Origin: SVTX01 sp964567085 | GTDB lineage: Bacteria; Bacillota; Clostridia; Oscillospirales; CAG-272 | DNA length: 7,498 nucleotides | Direction of reading: 5' to 3' | Assembly (NCBI GenBank): GCA_964567085.1 | Contig: CAZMKU010000084.1 | Coordinates: forward strand, 1-7,498 | Part shown: piece after piece, positions 6,425 through 7,498 of the stretch | Numbering within the stretch: the stretch's first letter is position 1 | Layout of the letters: each line of letters starts with the position of its first letter | Notes under the pieces: model-generated | Seen by the model: the letters and a program-made list of their open reading frames with translations, nothing else | Told to the model about the DNA's origin: nothing | Database searches by the model: none | Made by a program: the position numbers and the translations under genes

Positions 6425-6454
6425 GGTGCAAAACACGAAAAGGAGATTTCTAAA

Positions 6455-7330
6455 ATGAAAAAGATTTTTGCACTTATACTCACATTCGCACTCACCATTT
6501 GCTCTCTCGGCGTACTCACCTCTTGCGGTGGCGCAAAGTTTGACGAGAACAAGAACATCAGCGTAGTTACCCGTGAAGACGGAAGCGGAACGAAGTCCGC
6601 ATTTATGGAGATCATCGGACTCAAGGGCAAAGCAGATGCTTCAGGCGTTATCGTTGCAACGGGAACTGCCGCTGTACTCCAAGAGGTTAAGGGCAACCCT
6701 CTCGCAATCGGTTACGATAGCCTTGGCTACATCACCGACGAGGTGAAGGTTCTTAAGGTTGACGGTGTCGAGCCTACTCTTGAGAACATTAAGAACGGTA
6801 CGTATAAGATTTCCCGTCCTCTCAACGTAGTTTATCAAGAAAGCAAGGTGGCAAGCACAGTTAATACCGCATTCCTTACCTTCCTCAGGAGCTCTGATGC
6901 GCAGACTATTATTTCCAACAACGGCTACGTTTCCACCAAGGAAGGTGCTGTTGCCTACACGGTTGTTCCCGGTCTTTCGGGTGAGATAGCCATTTCGGGA
7001 AGCACCTCACTCAAGCCCCTTATGGAGAAGCTTGCGGCTAAATTTGAGGAAATGCAGAGCGGTGTCAGCGTTACCGTTGGCGGTGGCGGAAGCGGCACGG
7101 GATATAACGATGCCAAGAACGGTGTTTCTGATTTCGGTATGATCTCCGAAACCTTCAACTCTGCGAAGGCTGACAACTGCACCTACTACGAGGTTGCAAA
7201 GGACGGTATTGTCGTAATCGTTAATAAGGCAAACACCTTTGACAACATCTCTCTTGAAGATCTCAAGAACATCTACAACGTAGAGGCAGGCGACTCTGCT
7301 ATCAAGACGTGGGGCTCCGTTACGAAGTAA
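6455..7330 (+). CDS. pstS: Phosphate ABC transporter substrate-binding lipoprotein, circularly permuted PstS
   Basis: This is the extracellular phosphate-binding lipoprotein of the Pst high-affinity importer. The 291-residue precursor has a lipoprotein signal peptide (MKK, then a hydrophobic stretch) with lipobox LTSC, so Cys24 is the lipidated residue. Next comes what is normally the second half of PstS: ISVVTREDGSGTKSAF (35-50), where R40, D42, S44, G45 and T46 match known phosphate contacts, then LAIGYDSLGYI, KISRPLN and the I.NNGYVS end. The normally first half follows: ISGSTSLKPLMEKLA (S183, T184), VTVGGGGSGTGYNDA (S213), VSDFGM (D226), DGIVVIVNKAN and a final TWGSVTK, where classical PstS would cross over. 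The half order is therefore reversed. ATG 6455 follows AAAGGAG with a 9-base gap; an upstream in-frame ATG at 6389 overlaps the promoter and is rejected. pstC starts 1 base after the stop. Confidence 0.93.
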   Translation: MKKIFALILTFALTICSLGVLTSCGGAKFDENKNISVVTREDGSGTKSAFMEIIGLKGKADASGVIVATGTAAVLQEVKGNPLAIGYDSLGYITDEVKVLKVDGVEPTLENIKNGTYKISRPLNVVYQESKVASTVNTAFLTFLRSSDAQTIISNNGYVSTKEGAVAYTVVPGLSGEIAISGSTSLKPLMEKLAAKFEEMQSGVSVTVGGGGSGTGYNDAKNGVSDFGMISETFNSAKADNCTYYEVAKDGIVVIVNKANTFDNISLEDLKNIYNVEAGDSAIKTWGSVTK

Positions 7331-7331
7331 T

Positions 7332-7498
7332 ATGAAAAATCTGTACGGATTTATAGGTGCGAGAGAAAAGGTAATGCGCGGAGTATTCCTTTTCTCCGCA
7401 ATCTTTTCAATTCTCGCGCTTGCGACTATAACGGTATTCCTCTTTGTCAGCGGTGTGCCGTTTATCGCAAAGACAGGATTTGCAAAGTTCCTATTCGG
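7332..7498 (+). CDS. pstC: Phosphate ABC transporter permease PstC (3'-truncated)
   Basis: This is the N-terminus of one of the two membrane permeases of the Pst importer. Fifty-five full codons are visible before the window ends, in an open frame. The sequence begins MKNLYGFIGAREKVMRGVFL and then a hydrophobic helix (about residues 15-42, SAIFSILALATITVFLFVSG), followed by VPFIAKTGFAKFLFG. That pattern (a REK-x-x-R-G-x-F lead-in, first helix, G-x-P, then the F-x-x-F-L-F-G turn) is typical of PstC N-termini. ATG 7332 lies 1 base after the pstS stop; a clear RBS is absent (only GAAG at 7324-7327), so translation is probably coupled. ATG 7374 is a less likely alternative because it loses the conserved lead-in. 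pstA, pstB and phoU are expected beyond the edge. Confidence 0.88.
   Translation, partial: MKNLYGFIGAREKVMRGVFLFSAIFSILALATITVFLFVSGVPFIAKTGFAKFLF

Noticed and set aside
6389..6454. Upstream ATG extension of pstS by 22 residues
   Set aside because: It overlaps the promoter and would bury the lipoprotein signal peptide behind a charged tail. ATG 6455 has a good RBS.
6455..7330. pstS as a fusion of broken gene fragments or a frameshifted pseudogene
   Set aside because: Both halves are complete, in one frame, with binding residues intact, and the gene is followed 1 base later by pstC. This fits a functional permuted protein better.

Overview
The window looks like chromosomal DNA from a Gram-positive-type bacterium of the Bacillota, probably class Clostridia. 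The reasons are strong AGGAGG-type ribosome binding sites, consensus housekeeping promoters, rho-independent terminators, a lipoprotein PstS, and a carboxyltransferase subunit without a fused biotin domain. I cannot name a genus. All genes are on the + strand. I see no mobile element, tRNA, rRNA or CRISPR array, and no gene-free stretch exceeds 300 bases.

Layout. (1) Positions 1-986 hold the 3' part of a biotin-dependent carboxyltransferase (oxaloacetate decarboxylase alpha / pyruvate carboxylase subunit B type), followed by a strong terminator (1001-1044). (2) Positions 1045-1246 hold overlapping dyads of unknown role and a perfect-consensus promoter for rsmE, the 16S rRNA m3U1498 methyltransferase, whose real start is ATG 1319. 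(3) Positions 2117-3202 encode a CdaR/PucR-type transcription regulator, followed by a long hairpin. (4) Positions 3392-6303 form an apparent three-gene operon: a membrane-anchored S41 (CtpA-like) protease with an extra cytosolic N-terminal domain, greA, and a single-pass membrane protein of unknown function. It closes with a textbook terminator (6319-6351). (5) Positions 6356-7498 begin a phosphate-uptake (pst) operon: 11-bp-spaced PhoP-box-like repeats, a promoter, pstS, and the start of pstC, which runs off the window.

The genes are mostly housekeeping: central carbon metabolism, ribosome modification, transcript elongation, envelope proteolysis and phosphate uptake. The most notable feature is the pstS product. 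Its two half-domains appear in the reverse of the classical order: the half with the phosphate-binding R-x-D-G-S-G-T motif comes first, and the half with G-S-T-S and G-G-G-S-G comes second. This is a natural circular permutation, with the break in the interdomain hinge. The second point of interest is the roughly 100-residue cytosolic domain, probably ferredoxin-like, in front of the S41 protease's membrane helix.
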